This document shows, one piece after another, positions 1 through 8,780 of a stretch of 64,000 nucleotides of DNA. Origin of the DNA: DASUAO01 sp035763745 (GTDB lineage: Bacteria; Actinomycetota; Acidimicrobiia; IMCC26256; PALSA-555); NCBI GenBank assembly GCA_035763745.1, contig DASUAO010000021.1:62001-126000 (forward strand), in the 5' to 3' direction. Every line of letters begins with the position of its first letter. Position 1 is the stretch's first letter. Under the pieces are notes generated by a model. The model was not told the DNA's origin and searched no databases. It was given only the letters and a program-made list of their open reading frames with translations. A program made the translations under genes and the position numbers.

Positions 1-8
1 TTCGGGTC

Positions 9-1196
9 GTGGCCGACCTCGTCTACAACCCGTACGCGTTCGACCTCCACGACGACCCGTACACCCTCTACCGGCGTCTGCGCGACGAAGCGCCTGCGTA
101 CTGGAACCCCGACCTCGAGTTCTGGGCGCTCACCCGCTACGAGGACGTCCACGAGGGGTTCCGGGACTTCGCGACGCTCTCCTCGGCGAACGGCGTCGCG
201 CTCGAGAACCGGGGCACGGTCAACAAGGTCTTCCGTCAGATGATCGAGATCGACCCCCCCGAGCACACGGTGTTCCGCAAGCTCGTGAGCCGCGTCTTCA
301 CCGGGCGGCGAGTGACCGAGATGGAGGACCAGATCCGCAGCATCGTGTCCGGGTACCTCGATGCCATTGTCGCGAGGGGCCAGGCCGACATCGTCGCCGA
401 GGTCACCGGGCCGTTCCCCATGGACGTGATCTGCACGGTGTTGGGCGTCCCCGAGTCCGACCGTCCCGAGCTCCGCTCCTACGCCGACACCCTGCTGGTC
501 CGGGAGGACGGCGTGATGGGGATCCCACGGTCGGCCCAGGAAGGGATGATGCACCTCGCCGCGTACTTCGATGCCGACCTGCGGCGACGCGACCCGGCGA
601 AGGATCCGGGTCTGATCTCCGATCTCCTGCCGCTCGAGGTCGACGGGCGCTCGCTCACGCACGAGGAGCTCCTCGGCTTCTGCATCCTGTTCGTGATCGC
701 GGGGCACGAGACGACCACGAAGATGGTCGCGAACGGCCTCGAGCTCCTCGAGCGTCATCCCGACCAGCGCCGGGCGATCATCGAGGACCCGGCCCTCGTC
801 CCCGGCGCGATCGAGGAGGTGCTCCGGTTCCACAACTCGACCCAGTACATGCACCGGACAGTGACCCGAGACATCGAGCGGCACGGCGAGACCCTCCGCG
901 CCGGGGACTCGGTGTTGTTGGTCATCGGCGCGGCCAACCACGACGACCGCGAGTTCGGTCCGACGGCCGAGGAGTTCGACATCTCCCGGCGCCCGGAGCG
1001 CCACCTCGCGTTCGGCTACGGCGCCCACTTCTGCCTCGGGGCCGCGCTCGCCCGTATGGAGGGCAAGGTCGCGATGGAGGAGATCCACCGCCGCATCCCC
1101 GACTACGCCGTCGATCGAGACCGGGCGGTGCGCTTCCACAGCGGCAACGTCACCGGCTGGACCAGCCTCCCCATCACCTTCACACCGGCGTCCTGA
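9..1196 (+). CDS. Cytochrome P450
   Basis: Heme-thiolate monooxygenase, soluble bacterial type, 395 aa, close to the usual 400. Visible motifs: the I-helix oxygen-activation segment AGHETT (residues 231-236), the K-helix ExxR (E270 to R273), and the heme-ligand loop FGYGAHFCLG (335-344) with Cys342 as the iron ligand. The GTG at position 9 gives a normal P450 N-terminus (NPYAFDLHDDPY), but the window edge hides any upstream start. It needs electrons from a ferredoxin system not present here. The substrate cannot be read from sequence. The neighbouring SDR and Baeyer-Villiger-type monooxygenase suggest oxidation of a terpene, steroid or alicyclic compound (inference). Confidence 0.95.
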   Translation: MADLVYNPYAFDLHDDPYTLYRRLRDEAPAYWNPDLEFWALTRYEDVHEGFRDFATLSSANGVALENRGTVNKVFRQMIEIDPPEHTVFRKLVSRVFTGRRVTEMEDQIRSIVSGYLDAIVARGQADIVAEVTGPFPMDVICTVLGVPESDRPELRSYADTLLVREDGVMGIPRSAQEGMMHLAAYFDADLRRRDPAKDPGLISDLLPLEVDGRSLTHEELLGFCILFVIAGHETTTKMVANGLELLERHPDQRRAIIEDPALVPGAIEEVLRFHNSTQYMHRTVTRDIERHGETLRAGDSVLLVIGAANHDDREFGPTAEEFDISRRPERHLAFGYGAHFCLGAALARMEGKVAMEEIHRRIPDYAVDRDRAVRFHSGNVTGWTSLPITFTPAS

Positions 1197-1415
1197 GCCT
1201 CCGGCCTCGACGGGCCCGTCCGGCGCCGGGCGACGCGGTCGAGAGAATTCCTTGGATTCGCGCTCAAGTTCGTGCGACGAGGTGCCGATACTGCTCCGGA
1301 GCCGTGCTCGACCCGGCTTTCCGAGCCGTCCGGGCAGGTCCCCACCCCGCGTCTCCTGGCTAACCTGCGGGTTCTTCGAGATCGCAGGCACGTTCGACAG
1401 GCCGGGAGGCACGTG

Positions 1416-2246
1416 ATGGCGTCGGTGTGGAGCTACGAGGGGATGCGCGTCATCGTCAGCGGTGGCGGCGGTGCCGGCATGGGCGCGGCGACGGTCACCG
1501 AGCTGGCGAACCTGGGCGCCGAGATCCATGTCATGGACCTGAAGGAGCCGCCCGTCGACGTGGCGAGCTACCGCTCGGTCGACCTCAAGGACCCCGACGC
1601 CACGGCCGCGGCGGTCGCCGACATCGGCGGCACCGTCCACGCGCTCTTCAACTGCGCCGGGCTCCCCGGGCCCCCGTTCTCCGACCTCGACACGATGCTC
1701 GTGAACTTCGCCGCGATGCGTCACCTCGCCGAGTGCTGCGCGCCGCTGATGACGGAGGGTGGCGCGATCGCCAGCATCTCCTCGACCGCGGGCAGCGGCT
1801 ACCTCTTGAACATGGAGAAGTGGAAGCCGCTCATCGAGACGACGAGCTTCGACGAGGCCAAGGCCTGGTGCGAGGCGAACCCCGAGGCGATCGCCACCGG
1901 CTACGTGCCGTCGAAGGAGGCGATCATCATCTGGACCCTCCAGGCGGGCATGGAGTACGCACCGCGGGGCATCCGGGTGAACTGCATCAGCCCCGGTCCG
2001 ACGAACACGCCGATGATGGGCGACTTCGAGGACTTCGCCGGCGCCCAGATGATCGACCTGTTCGCCCAGGGTGCGGGCCGGCGCTCGACACCCGAAGAGC
2101 AGGCCTACCCGCTCATCTTCCTGAACAGCCGCGCCGCGTCCTACGTCTCGGGCGAGAACTTCGTCACCGACGGCGGGACCCTCGGTGCCCTCACGACGGG
2201 TCGGCTCGTGCTCAGCTTCGACGCCGCCGACAACAACCTCGCCTGA
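1416..2246 (+). CDS. Short-chain dehydrogenase/reductase (SDR)
   Basis: NAD(P)-dependent classical SDR, 276 aa. The Rossmann glycine motif is SGGGGAGMG (15-23), followed by NCAG (79-82), a catalytic serine in ISSTAG (121-126), and the Y-x-x-x-K pair Tyr163/Lys167 in YVPSKEA. RGIRVNCISPG is the typical post-catalytic strand. The frame is open upstream to 1272, but ATG 1416 has GGGAGG six bases upstream at 1404-1409; GTG 1413 is the alternative. A TAACCT box at 1361-1366 could be its -10 element. The family resembles 3-alpha-hydroxysteroid dehydrogenase-type SDRs, so an alcohol/ketone step is likely; the substrate is unknown. Confidence 0.92.
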   Translation: MASVWSYEGMRVIVSGGGGAGMGAATVTELANLGAEIHVMDLKEPPVDVASYRSVDLKDPDATAAAVADIGGTVHALFNCAGLPGPPFSDLDTMLVNFAAMRHLAECCAPLMTEGGAIASISSTAGSGYLLNMEKWKPLIETTSFDEAKAWCEANPEAIATGYVPSKEAIIIWTLQAGMEYAPRGIRVNCISPGPTNTPMMGDFEDFAGAQMIDLFAQGAGRRSTPEEQAYPLIFLNSRAASYVSGENFVTDGGTLGALTTGRLVLSFDAADNNLA

Positions 2247-2354
2247 CATCCTTCCCCGACGGGAAGAAGAAGGGCGCTCCGCACTTCACCAAGGGGATGT
2301 TTCCGAGAGTTCGAGGTGGAGGCGGACAGCCGCGCGAGCGGCCATGCTGTCGAC

Positions 2355-2726
2355 ATGACCGGCAGCATCCGTTCGATCAACGCGGTGACCCTTGCGACGG
2401 CTGACATGGCGGCGTCGCTCGCGTTCTACGACGGACTCGGGTTCGTCAGGATCGTGGGCGACGCCGCCTCGCCGTTCGCCACCTACCCGGTGGGCGACGG
2501 GTTCCTGAACCTCCAGCTCGATCCCGAGCACGCACCGGTCGGGGCGATCTGGGGACGGGTGATCTTCTTCGTCGACGATGTCGACGCGATGCACGCACGC
2601 GTCGTGGCGGCCGGGTACCGACCCGAGATGGAGCCGAGCGATGCACCCTGGGGTGAGCGCTACTTCCACGTGCGCGACCCCGACGGGCACGAGCTCAGCT
2701 TCGCCGCGCCGCTGGGAGGGTCGTGA
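2355..2726 (+). CDS. VOC (glyoxalase/bleomycin-resistance) family protein
   Basis: A 123-aa single-domain vicinal oxygen chelate protein. It shows the N-terminal beta-alpha unit with FYDGLGF, the central GRVIFFVDDVDAMHARV segment and a C-terminal FHVRDPDGHELSF, where Asp/Glu near the end is a usual metal-ligand position. ATG 2355 begins the conserved fold (SIRSINAVTLATADM); the frame is open further upstream but without family sequence. Its TGA overlaps the GTG of the next gene (GTGA), so it is probably co-translated with the methyltransferase. Enzyme activity is not predictable: VOC proteins include lyases, dioxygenases and binding proteins. Confidence 0.8.
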   Translation: MTGSIRSINAVTLATADMAASLAFYDGLGFVRIVGDAASPFATYPVGDGFLNLQLDPEHAPVGAIWGRVIFFVDDVDAMHARVVAAGYRPEMEPSDAPWGERYFHVRDPDGHELSFAAPLGGS

Positions 2727-3295
2727 GCACCTGGGACGGCGAGGAGTACCAGGAGCGCTTCGACGCGCTCGCGGCGCGGGGCGTCGAGGTGCACGGTGAG
2801 GTCGACTTCCTCGTCGGTCTGGAGCAGCTCGGCCGCGTGTCGGGGTCGGTGCTGGACGCGGGCTGCGGCACCGGACGCGTCGCCCGGGAGCTCGCGACGC
2901 GAGGCGTCGCGGTCGTTGGGGTCGACGTGGACCCGTCGATGGTCGATGCGGCCCGCCGCCGCAGCCCCGACCTCGAGTGGCACGTCGCCGACCTCGCCGA
3001 CCTCGAGCTGGGCCGGCGGTTCGACGTCGTGGTCATGGCGGGCAACGTCCCGTTGTTCACCGCACCGGGGACGCACGCCGCCGTCGTGGCCGGCTGCGCC
3101 CGCCATGTCGCGGCCGGCGGGGCGCTGGTGAGCGGCTTCCAGCTCGGACGGGGCTACGAGCTGGACGCGTACGACGCGCACTGCGACGCGGTGGGGCTCA
3201 CCCTCCTCGAGCGCTTCGCGACGTGGGACCGCGACCCCTTCCCGGGTGATGGCTCCTACGCGGTGTCGGTGCACGGGGCTCATGCGTCAGACTGA
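2723..3295 (+). CDS. Class I SAM-dependent methyltransferase
   Basis: A 190-aa Rossmann-type methyltransferase. Motif I is VLDAGCGTGRVA (about residues 40-51), followed by the acidic end of strand beta-2 in VGVDVDPSMVDAARR and the post-I/motif IV region WHVADLADLELG and VVVMAGNVPLF. GTG 2723 overlaps the stop of the VOC gene, indicating translational coupling. It is shorter than most family members, so it is a core fold without added substrate domains. The methyl acceptor is unknown. Confidence 0.85.
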   Translation: MSTWDGEEYQERFDALAARGVEVHGEVDFLVGLEQLGRVSGSVLDAGCGTGRVARELATRGVAVVGVDVDPSMVDAARRRSPDLEWHVADLADLELGRRFDVVVMAGNVPLFTAPGTHAAVVAGCARHVAAGGALVSGFQLGRGYELDAYDAHCDAVGLTLLERFATWDRDPFPGDGSYAVSVHGAHASD

Positions 3296-3301
3296 CCGGG
3301 T

Positions 3302-4777
3302 ATGAGCGATCAACCGTCTGTCACGCGGAGCATCGGGATCATCGGTGCCGGACCCGGGGGGATCTGCACCGGGATCAAGCTGCTCGAAGCGGGGTACGAC
3401 TCCTTCACCATCTTCGACCGTGCCCCCGGCGTCGGCGGCACCTGGTTCCACAACACGTATCCGGGGTGCGCGTGCGACATCCCCTCGGCCCTCTACTCGT
3501 TCAGCTTCGAGCTCAAGCGCGACTGGAGCCGTCCGTACGGGACCCAGCCCGAGATCCGCGCCTACTTCGAGCACTGCGTCGAGAAGTACGGCCTCGGTCC
3601 GCACCTGCAGCTCTCGACCGGGATCGTGTCGGCGCACTGGGACGACGATGCGGCCCGGTGGCACGTGACCACCGAGCACGGCGACGAGCACGAGTTCGAG
3701 GTGTTGGTCGGCGCCGTCGGGCTCTTCGGCGAGCCGGTGGTGCCCGACATCCCCGGGCTCGAGACGTTCGGCGGGACGATGTTCCACTCGGCCCGCTGGG
3801 ACCACGACCACGACCTCACCGGCGAACGGGTGGCGGTGATCGGCAGCGCCGCGAGCGCCGTGCAGTTCGTGCCGGCGATCGCCCCGGACGTCGCCGAGCT
3901 GCACGTGTTCCAGCGGACCCCGAACTGGGTCATGCCCAAGGAGGACACGCCCTACACCGAGGAGCAGCTGGAGCACCTCCGCTCCGACCCCGAGGCGATC
4001 GTCGCGTTGCGCAAGGAGATCTTCGAGCGCATCGATCCGGCCATCACGTTCTCAAATCCGGCCATGGTGGCGGCGTCGGAGGGACTGGCGCGCGACAACC
4101 TTGCCCAGGTCGAGGACCCCGACGTGCGGGCTCGCCTGACGCCGACGTTCACGCACGGATGCAAGCGGCCGCTGATCTCGAGCGACTGGCACCCGGCGTT
4201 CAACCGCGACAACGTCGAGCTGGTCACCGACGCCATCGAGCGCGTGACGCCCGACGGCATCGTGACCGCCGACGGGGTGACCCGATCGGTCGACACCATC
4301 GTCCTCGCCACGGGCTTCTCCACCACGAAGTACCTGGGCGCGATCGACGTGGTCGGCCGCGGTGGCACCGCGCTCGCCGACGCGTGGGAAGGCGGTGCGC
4401 ACGCCTACCTCGGCATCACGACCTCGCGGTTCCCGAACCTCTTCATGCTCTACGGCCCGAACACGAACAACGGCTCGATCCTCTACATGATCGAAGCGCA
4501 GGTCGACTACGTGATGCGCCAGCTCGCGCGGATGGACGCCGACGGCCTGGCGTGGATCGACGTGCGTCCGGAGGTCGAGGAGGAGTACAACACCCGGCTC
4601 CAGGCCGACCTCGATGCGGTCGAGGTGTGGCAGGTGAGCTGCAACAACTACTACCGGGCCGAGAACGGTCGGATCGTGACCCAGTGGCCGCACTCGATGT
4701 CGGAGTACCGGGAGTGGACGTCGCGTCCCGACGCCGACGCGTACGAGGTCGGAACGCTCGCGCCAGCCGACCGATAG
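3302..4777 (+). CDS. FAD-dependent Baeyer-Villiger-type monooxygenase
   Basis: A 491-aa class B flavin monooxygenase that would insert oxygen next to a ketone using FAD and NADPH. Two Rossmann motifs are visible: GAGPGG (15-20) for FAD and GSAASA (181-186) for NADPH. Between them lies the Baeyer-Villiger fingerprint FGGTMFHSARW (156-166), matching F-x-G-x-x-x-H-x-x-x-W. GVGGTWFHNTYPG is also typical. It begins 7 nt after the methyltransferase stop. Together with the P450 and SDR it could oxidise an alicyclic or steroid ketone to an ester or lactone (inference). N-hydroxylating relatives share the fold but usually not the full fingerprint. Confidence 0.93.
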   Translation: MSDQPSVTRSIGIIGAGPGGICTGIKLLEAGYDSFTIFDRAPGVGGTWFHNTYPGCACDIPSALYSFSFELKRDWSRPYGTQPEIRAYFEHCVEKYGLGPHLQLSTGIVSAHWDDDAARWHVTTEHGDEHEFEVLVGAVGLFGEPVVPDIPGLETFGGTMFHSARWDHDHDLTGERVAVIGSAASAVQFVPAIAPDVAELHVFQRTPNWVMPKEDTPYTEEQLEHLRSDPEAIVALRKEIFERIDPAITFSNPAMVAASEGLARDNLAQVEDPDVRARLTPTFTHGCKRPLISSDWHPAFNRDNVELVTDAIERVTPDGIVTADGVTRSVDTIVLATGFSTTKYLGAIDVVGRGGTALADAWEGGAHAYLGITTSRFPNLFMLYGPNTNNGSILYMIEAQVDYVMRQLARMDADGLAWIDVRPEVEEEYNTRLQADLDAVEVWQVSCNNYYRAENGRIVTQWPHSMSEYREWTSRPDADAYEVGTLAPADR

Positions 4778-4790
4778 CGCGGGCGGGTCG

Positions 4791-5222
4791 TCAGCGGGGA
4801 CTCAGGACGACGACCGGGATCGTCCGCTCGGTCCTCGACTGGTACGCGGCGTACTGGCCCTTGTTCACCTCGTCGGCCTTGGCCCAGAGGCGGGTGCGCT
4901 CGTCGCCCTCGGCGACCCTGGCCCGCACGGGGATCCGTTCGCGTCCGACCTGGATCTCGACGTCGGGCTGCGCCACGAGGTTGTGGTACCAGCCCGGGTG
5001 GTTCGGCGCACCGCCCTTCGACGCGATCACGACCCGGTCGTCGCCGTCGGGGACGTAGAGCAGGGCCGACGTGCGGGGCTCGCCCGTCTTCCGGCCGACG
5101 GTGCGCAGCAGCAGCATCGGGCGACCGCCGAGGCTCGCACCGATCCGTCCGTCGGTCCTCTCGTACAGGAACTGGTGCAGCACGAGGGCCTTGCCCATGA
5201 CACGTTCCACGAGTGGGTGCAT
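4791..5222 (-). CDS. Deazaflavin (F420)-dependent nitroreductase family protein
   Basis: A 143-aa Ddn-like split-barrel protein. The family core is clear: LLLRTVGRKTGEPRTSALLYV followed by VVIASKGGAPNHPGWYHNL, the segment that binds F420 in Mycobacterium Ddn. These enzymes use reduced F420 to reduce quinones or nitro compounds at the membrane. ATG 5222 is preferred over upstream in-frame codons because a TAGGGT box ends exactly 7 nt before it, the leaderless arrangement seen repeatedly in this window. It converges with the monooxygenase gene, 14 nt away. Cofactor preference (F420 versus FMN) cannot be proven from sequence. Confidence 0.88.
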   Translation of the reverse strand: MHPLVERVMGKALVLHQFLYERTDGRIGASLGGRPMLLLRTVGRKTGEPRTSALLYVPDGDDRVVIASKGGAPNHPGWYHNLVAQPDVEIQVGRERIPVRARVAEGDERTRLWAKADEVNKGQYAAYQSRTERTIPVVVLSPR

Positions 5223-5229
5223 GGCCCCG

Positions 5230-5235
5230 ACCCTA
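5230..5235 (-). promoter_or_regulatory. Putative leaderless -10 box for the F420-type reductase
   Basis: On the minus strand the hexamer reads TAGGGT and is followed by 7 nt and then ATG (5222). This matches an actinobacterial TANNNT -10 element placing the transcription start at or next to the start codon. No convincing -35 box is seen. Confidence 0.5.
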
Positions 5236-5325
5236 CGTCGACCGGCCCGCACCGGCACAGCCTCGACGCGGGACGGTGACGGCGCTTGGCCTCCGCCCCG
5301 GTCCGGCCACTACCCTCCCGTCCCG

Positions 5326-6012
5326 ATGGCAGGCGAGAACTCACACGCCTCGGACCGGATCGAGCTCTTCGCGACGATCGCGCTCACGATCGCCACGATC
5401 CTCACGGCGTGGTCCGCATTCCAGGCCAGCAAGTGGAGCGGAGTGCAGGCGATCTACTTCAGCGAGGCGTCGGCCGCGCGCACGGAGTCCGCCAAATCGG
5501 CGACGCGCAGCGGCCAGCAGTCGATCGTCGACGTCAACACGTTCACTTCGTGGGCAACCGCCATCGCCAACGAACGCCGTGACGACCCGACGTCATCGCT
5601 CGGGCCCGACGGTCGCTATCAGCCGGATCCGAGCACGCTGTCCGGCTTCTTCTACGAGCGGTTCCGGGATGAGTTCAAGCCGTCGGTCGACGAGTGGTTG
5701 GCACTCGACCCCATCGACAACCCGGGCGCCCCGCCAACTCCCTTCGACCTCGCCTCCTACGACAACGAAGCGACGACCGAGGCCGAGCGGCTCGAGGGAC
5801 TGGCGGAACGCAAGGCTCAGGACGCGCGCGACTCCAACCAGCGGAGCGACAACTACGTTCTCACGACCGTGATCTTCGCAGCGGTCCTCTTCTTCGGTGG
5901 AGTGAGCGCCAAGCTCAGGTCCCGACGCAATCAGCTGCTCGCCCTCGGATTCGCGATCATCGTGCTCATCGGGACGACGATCGTGGTCGCCACCTTCCCG
6001 ATCGAGATCTGA
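5326..6012 (+). CDS. Membrane protein of unknown function, three predicted TM helices
   Basis: A 228-aa protein. One TM helix lies near the N-terminus (IELFATIALTIATILTAWSAF, about 12-32) and two at the C-terminus (YVLTTVIFAAVLFFGGVSA and LLALGFAIIVLIGTTIVVA). The long central part is hydrophilic and helical, with an amphipathic stretch after the first helix (ARTESAKSATRSGQQ). The layout is shared by unnamed actinobacterial membrane proteins; I cannot assign a Pfam name with confidence. ATG 5326 follows a TACCCT hexamer (5311-5316) by 9 nt, consistent with a very short leader. It faces the SHOCT gene convergently. Confidence 0.75.
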   Translation: MAGENSHASDRIELFATIALTIATILTAWSAFQASKWSGVQAIYFSEASAARTESAKSATRSGQQSIVDVNTFTSWATAIANERRDDPTSSLGPDGRYQPDPSTLSGFFYERFRDEFKPSVDEWLALDPIDNPGAPPTPFDLASYDNEATTEAERLEGLAERKAQDARDSNQRSDNYVLTTVIFAAVLFFGGVSAKLRSRRNQLLALGFAIIVLIGTTIVVATFPIEI

Positions 6013-6019
6013 GGGGCGT

Positions 6020-6208
6020 TCACGAAGCGAGGATCTTGGCTTTCTCCGCCGCGAACTCTTCCTCGGTGAGGATCCCCTGGTCCTTCGGCTCCGCGAGTTG
6101 CCTGAGCTGCCCTACATTGTCGGCCATCGGATCGCCGGCCGGCGCGGGGGAATGAGTCGCGACCACCGCATCCTGCCCGAAGGGCGCTACGGAACTGCGA
6201 TGGGGCAT
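6020..6208 (-). CDS. Small SHOCT-domain protein
   Basis: A 62-aa ORF. Its last 35 residues (VGQLRQLAEPKDQGILTEEEFAAEKAKILAS) form a SHOCT domain, a short two-helix oligomerisation motif found at C-termini of many bacterial membrane proteins. An internal ATG at 6127 would give a 35-aa protein that is just the SHOCT domain, so the start is uncertain. It sits within a block of membrane proteins, several of them hypothetical, and another SHOCT protein lies at 14729-15124. Confidence 0.6.
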   Translation of the reverse strand: MPHRSSVAPFGQDAVVATHSPAPAGDPMADNVGQLRQLAEPKDQGILTEEEFAAEKAKILAS

Positions 6209-6240
6209 TCAGCCGGCGCTGGTATGCCGCCCTCCGCGCC

Positions 6241-7449
6241 TCACTCGTGTGAGGCCGCCACCGAAGCGCCAGCCCGGGCGACCACTTCGAGGACGGCGAG
6301 CACGACCACGACGAGCAACGCGACCACGAGCACGGTGGCGCTGGTCGGGCGATTCCACACCATGAGCAACACGGTGCCGAACGCGACGACGAGGACGCGC
6401 AGCGGGGTCCGGTGGCGCGCCACCGCCCGGCCGAAGCCCGAGAGACCGACTTCGTCCGCGCCGACTCGGTCGCCGGCACGGCCGACGAGTCGGCGGCCAC
6501 CCGCGCGCACGCGGGTGGCCAGGCGCCCCGGGCCGGTGGCCCACGCGGCGATCGCGACGACGAGCGCGAGGGTGAACACCGTGCGCAGCGACAAACGCAG
6601 GAACCCGAGCACCTGGTCGTACGCCGCGCCCGCCGCCGCCCGGCCCTCGGGCCGGAACGCGTCGAGGTAGATCGATCGGACGACGGCGGATCCGATCAGC
6701 ACGAGTGCCATCGCCCCGGCCACACCCAGCGCGGCCCGGAGGAGCGCGCGACGCCGATCCCCGGCCAGGAGGACACCCGCCGCGAGCAACAGGACGGTGA
6801 CGATCGGGAGGACGACGGCCAGCGTCTGGAGCAGGTCGACTCCTGACTGCACCTTCTTGAGTGTCTGGGACTCGAAGAGGACCAGGTCACCACCTGTTGC
6901 CGAGTCGGCTGCACCGGAGAAGACGTCGAGTCCGAGACCCTCCAGTCGGTCGCGCAGGGCCACGACGACGGGCCCGAGGTCTACCACGACCTTGCCGTCC
7001 ACGACCCTGCCCTCACCCGTGAGCAAGTTTCGGACCTGGGCATGCGCGAGGCGGTTGGCCTCTCGCCAGAGCGTGGCGAACGCGTCCGACTGCACGAACC
7101 GATGGGCAGCGTCCGAAGCGAGCCGTTCGACGGCCGCGGTGATGGCTGGGGCGATGACCACTGCCCGATCGGGCAGGACGTCGCGGACCTGGCCCTGGAT
7201 GTCGACCTCGGCGAAGAGCGCGTCGACGGCCCTCGTCGCGACGCGATCGGTGATCGCCGCGTTCTCGGCAAGTGGCGCGACGGTGTCCACGTACTGATCG
7301 GTCGACAGCAGCGTGTTACGAGTCCAGACCGCCGCGACCGACAGCGGCGCGAGGACGCATCCGAGCACGATGAGCATCGCGGCGAGCAGTCGTCGCCACC
7401 TCGGCACGGTCGGCGTCGCGGCGGTCTCGATCGGACGTGTCGTCGTCAT
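6241..7449 (-). CDS. Integral membrane protein of unknown function (actinobacterial family)
   Basis: A 402-aa protein with one N-terminal TM helix (LLAAMLIVLGCVLAPLSVAAVW), a roughly 160-residue extracytoplasmic domain (STDQYVDTVAPLAENAAITDRVATRAVDALF...), then at least four TM helices. The motif around TDQYVDTVAPLA is typical of a large unnamed actinobacterial family. The frame is open to 8001, but ATG 7449 begins the family sequence. A TAGCGT box (minus strand, 7496-7501) lies about 45 nt upstream. The PLC-like protein at 11742-13859 begins with a similar helix plus a coiled ectodomain (LTLLDSENLAARSRQALEESESMRRVV), hinting that the two ectodomains are distantly related. Confidence 0.8.
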   Translation of the reverse strand: MTTTRPIETAATPTVPRWRRLLAAMLIVLGCVLAPLSVAAVWTRNTLLSTDQYVDTVAPLAENAAITDRVATRAVDALFAEVDIQGQVRDVLPDRAVVIAPAITAAVERLASDAAHRFVQSDAFATLWREANRLAHAQVRNLLTGEGRVVDGKVVVDLGPVVVALRDRLEGLGLDVFSGAADSATGGDLVLFESQTLKKVQSGVDLLQTLAVVLPIVTVLLLAAGVLLAGDRRRALLRAALGVAGAMALVLIGSAVVRSIYLDAFRPEGRAAAGAAYDQVLGFLRLSLRTVFTLALVVAIAAWATGPGRLATRVRAGGRRLVGRAGDRVGADEVGLSGFGRAVARHRTPLRVLVVAFGTVLLMVWNRPTSATVLVVALLVVVVLAVLEVVARAGASVAASHE

Positions 7450-7556
7450 CAGGTGGTCACTCCCGGTCGGTCTCGACGGCCCTCGAAGGCGCTCCACGCT
7501 ACCCGAGCACTCTGTCCCGGGTCCCACCTCGCGGCTTCCGGATGCGGCGGCCGGTG

Positions 7557-8302
7557 TCAGTCCGTGGGGTGGGGAGCCACATCGGCACCGCGCAGCTTCC
7601 GAGGTGCCCACGCTGGGATCGACGACTGCTCGATCGCGGACTCCTCGGTTCGATCGGCGTCCCGGGCGGCCCACCTGATGAGCGATCGCGTCGACCAGCC
7701 GTGCGCCATGACGCTCGCGAGCACCGTGCAACCCACCACCGACAAGACCGGGTTGGCAGCGCCCTTCGGGAGCGCATCGAACGCGATCAGACCGAAGACG
7801 ACTGACGCCAGGCCGCGCGGGCCGAACCACCCGAGGAGTCCCACCGTTCGCCGTCCGAGCCCTGAGCCCAGGAGCGCGAGTGCAACGGGTGCCATCCTCA
7901 CCACCGTCAGGCTCAAGAGCGCGTAGGGCACGACCTCCCACTGTGCCCGACGCCAACACCCACGCCGAGCGCCCGCGCCGCATGCGCGACGTTGGATCCA
8001 TCGGTGGACACCACCGATACCGTCGCGGCGAGGAAGAACGCGACCACCGGTGTCACCAACCCGTCGTTGAGCCCGCTCTCGACGTTCAGGATCCGCCGCA
8101 CCCGGGCCGGGATGCGCGTGTCCCTGATCAGCTCCGCCGCGAGGGCGGCATCTGTCGGCGCGAGGATCGCGGCGACGAGGGCGACGGCCCAGGGATCGAG
8201 ACCGCCGCAGAGGACCCAGCCCACGAGCATGCCGAGTCCGATCGTCAGCGGCATTCCGATCAACAACAGGCGGGCTGTCAACGCGATGTCGGGTCCCAGC
8301 GT
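7557..8302 (-). pseudogene. Decayed Na+/H+ (CPA1-type) antiporter
   Basis: Two frames each encode recognisable antiporter sequence. The upstream half (8302 down to about 7940) reads GPDIALTARLLLIGMPLTIG, AAILAPTDAALAAEL and NVESGLNDGLVTPVVAFFLA; the last contains the conserved NVESGLNDG transport motif. The downstream half (about 7945 to 7557) is in another frame: VVPYALLSLTVVRMAPVALAL, GWFGPRGLASVVFGL, TVLASVMAHGWSTRSL. In intact relatives more than 100 residues separate these parts, so there is an internal deletion plus frameshift near 7935-7950, and the N-terminal membrane segments are missing. Both reading frames remain otherwise open, so decay looks recent. Confidence 0.85.
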
Positions 8303-8408
8303 CCGAGGGTTCGTCGGGGAAGTCCGCCGCCGACGAAGCCACAGGCACGGTGCACGCAGGGAATGTGGCGCCGAGTGCCGCGACGACGACCTGGGCAATA
8401 CTGTCCGG

Positions 8409-8780
8409 ATGGGAGACAAGCGCCCGCGCCGCGGTCCGATCGACCGCCTCACCAACCTCGTGCCCGTTGATGCGGTGGTGCGAAACATCGACATCGACGC
8501 AGTGCTCGACCGCATCGACATGGATGCGCTCTTGGAACGAATCGACGTGAACGCCGTCGTCGCGCGGATCGACCTCGACGAGGTCGTCGAACGGATGGAT
8601 CTCGGGGCCATCGTGCAACGCTCCGTGCGGGGCGCGACGACCGGGACCCTGCACGAGGTCCGCTCGTCCGGTGTGCGTCTCGATCGACGGATCACGGGAC
8701 TGGTGGATCGGCTGCTTCGTCGCCCCGAGGCATGGCGCCCGATGCAGCCAGCGGCCTCGACGCCGGGCTCCACGTCGTGA
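8409..8780 (+). CDS. Nine-residue-repeat protein, N-terminal half of a split RDD-family protein
   Basis: A 123-aa protein whose core (residues 27-71) is five tandem 9-residue units of the type I-D-x-x-A-V-V-x-R, after a sixth degenerate unit at 18-26. The remainder (RSSGVRLDRRITGLVDRLLRR) is basic and helical. As I recall, actinobacterial RDD membrane proteins often carry this kind of repeat N-terminal to the RDD domain in one polypeptide. Here the stop TGA (8778-8780) overlaps the GTG of the RDD ORF in a different frame, so the two halves are separate but coupled. Either a genuine split or a frameshift would explain this. Confidence 0.65.
   Translation: MGDKRPRRGPIDRLTNLVPVDAVVRNIDIDAVLDRIDMDALLERIDVNAVVARIDLDEVVERMDLGAIVQRSVRGATTGTLHEVRSSGVRLDRRITGLVDRLLRRPEAWRPMQPAASTPGSTS
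8487..8621 (+). repeat. Five tandem 27-bp coding repeats (9 aa each)
   Basis: Units: IDIDAVLDR, IDMDALLER, IDVNAVVAR, IDLDEVVER, MDLGAIVQR. Asp at position 2 and Arg at position 9 are invariant; hydrophobic residues recur at 1, 3, 6 and 7, giving an amphipathic helix or solenoid-like pattern. The DNA units have diverged at third positions, so selection has kept the protein repeat rather than the DNA repeat. Confidence 0.8.

Noticed and set aside
1427..2404. 325-aa frame inside the SDR gene
   Set aside because: Arg/His-rich shadow frame; the SDR frame carries all catalytic motifs.
3466..5058. 530-aa open frame overlapping the monooxygenase
   Set aside because: Out-of-frame Arg-rich shadow of the Baeyer-Villiger-type gene.
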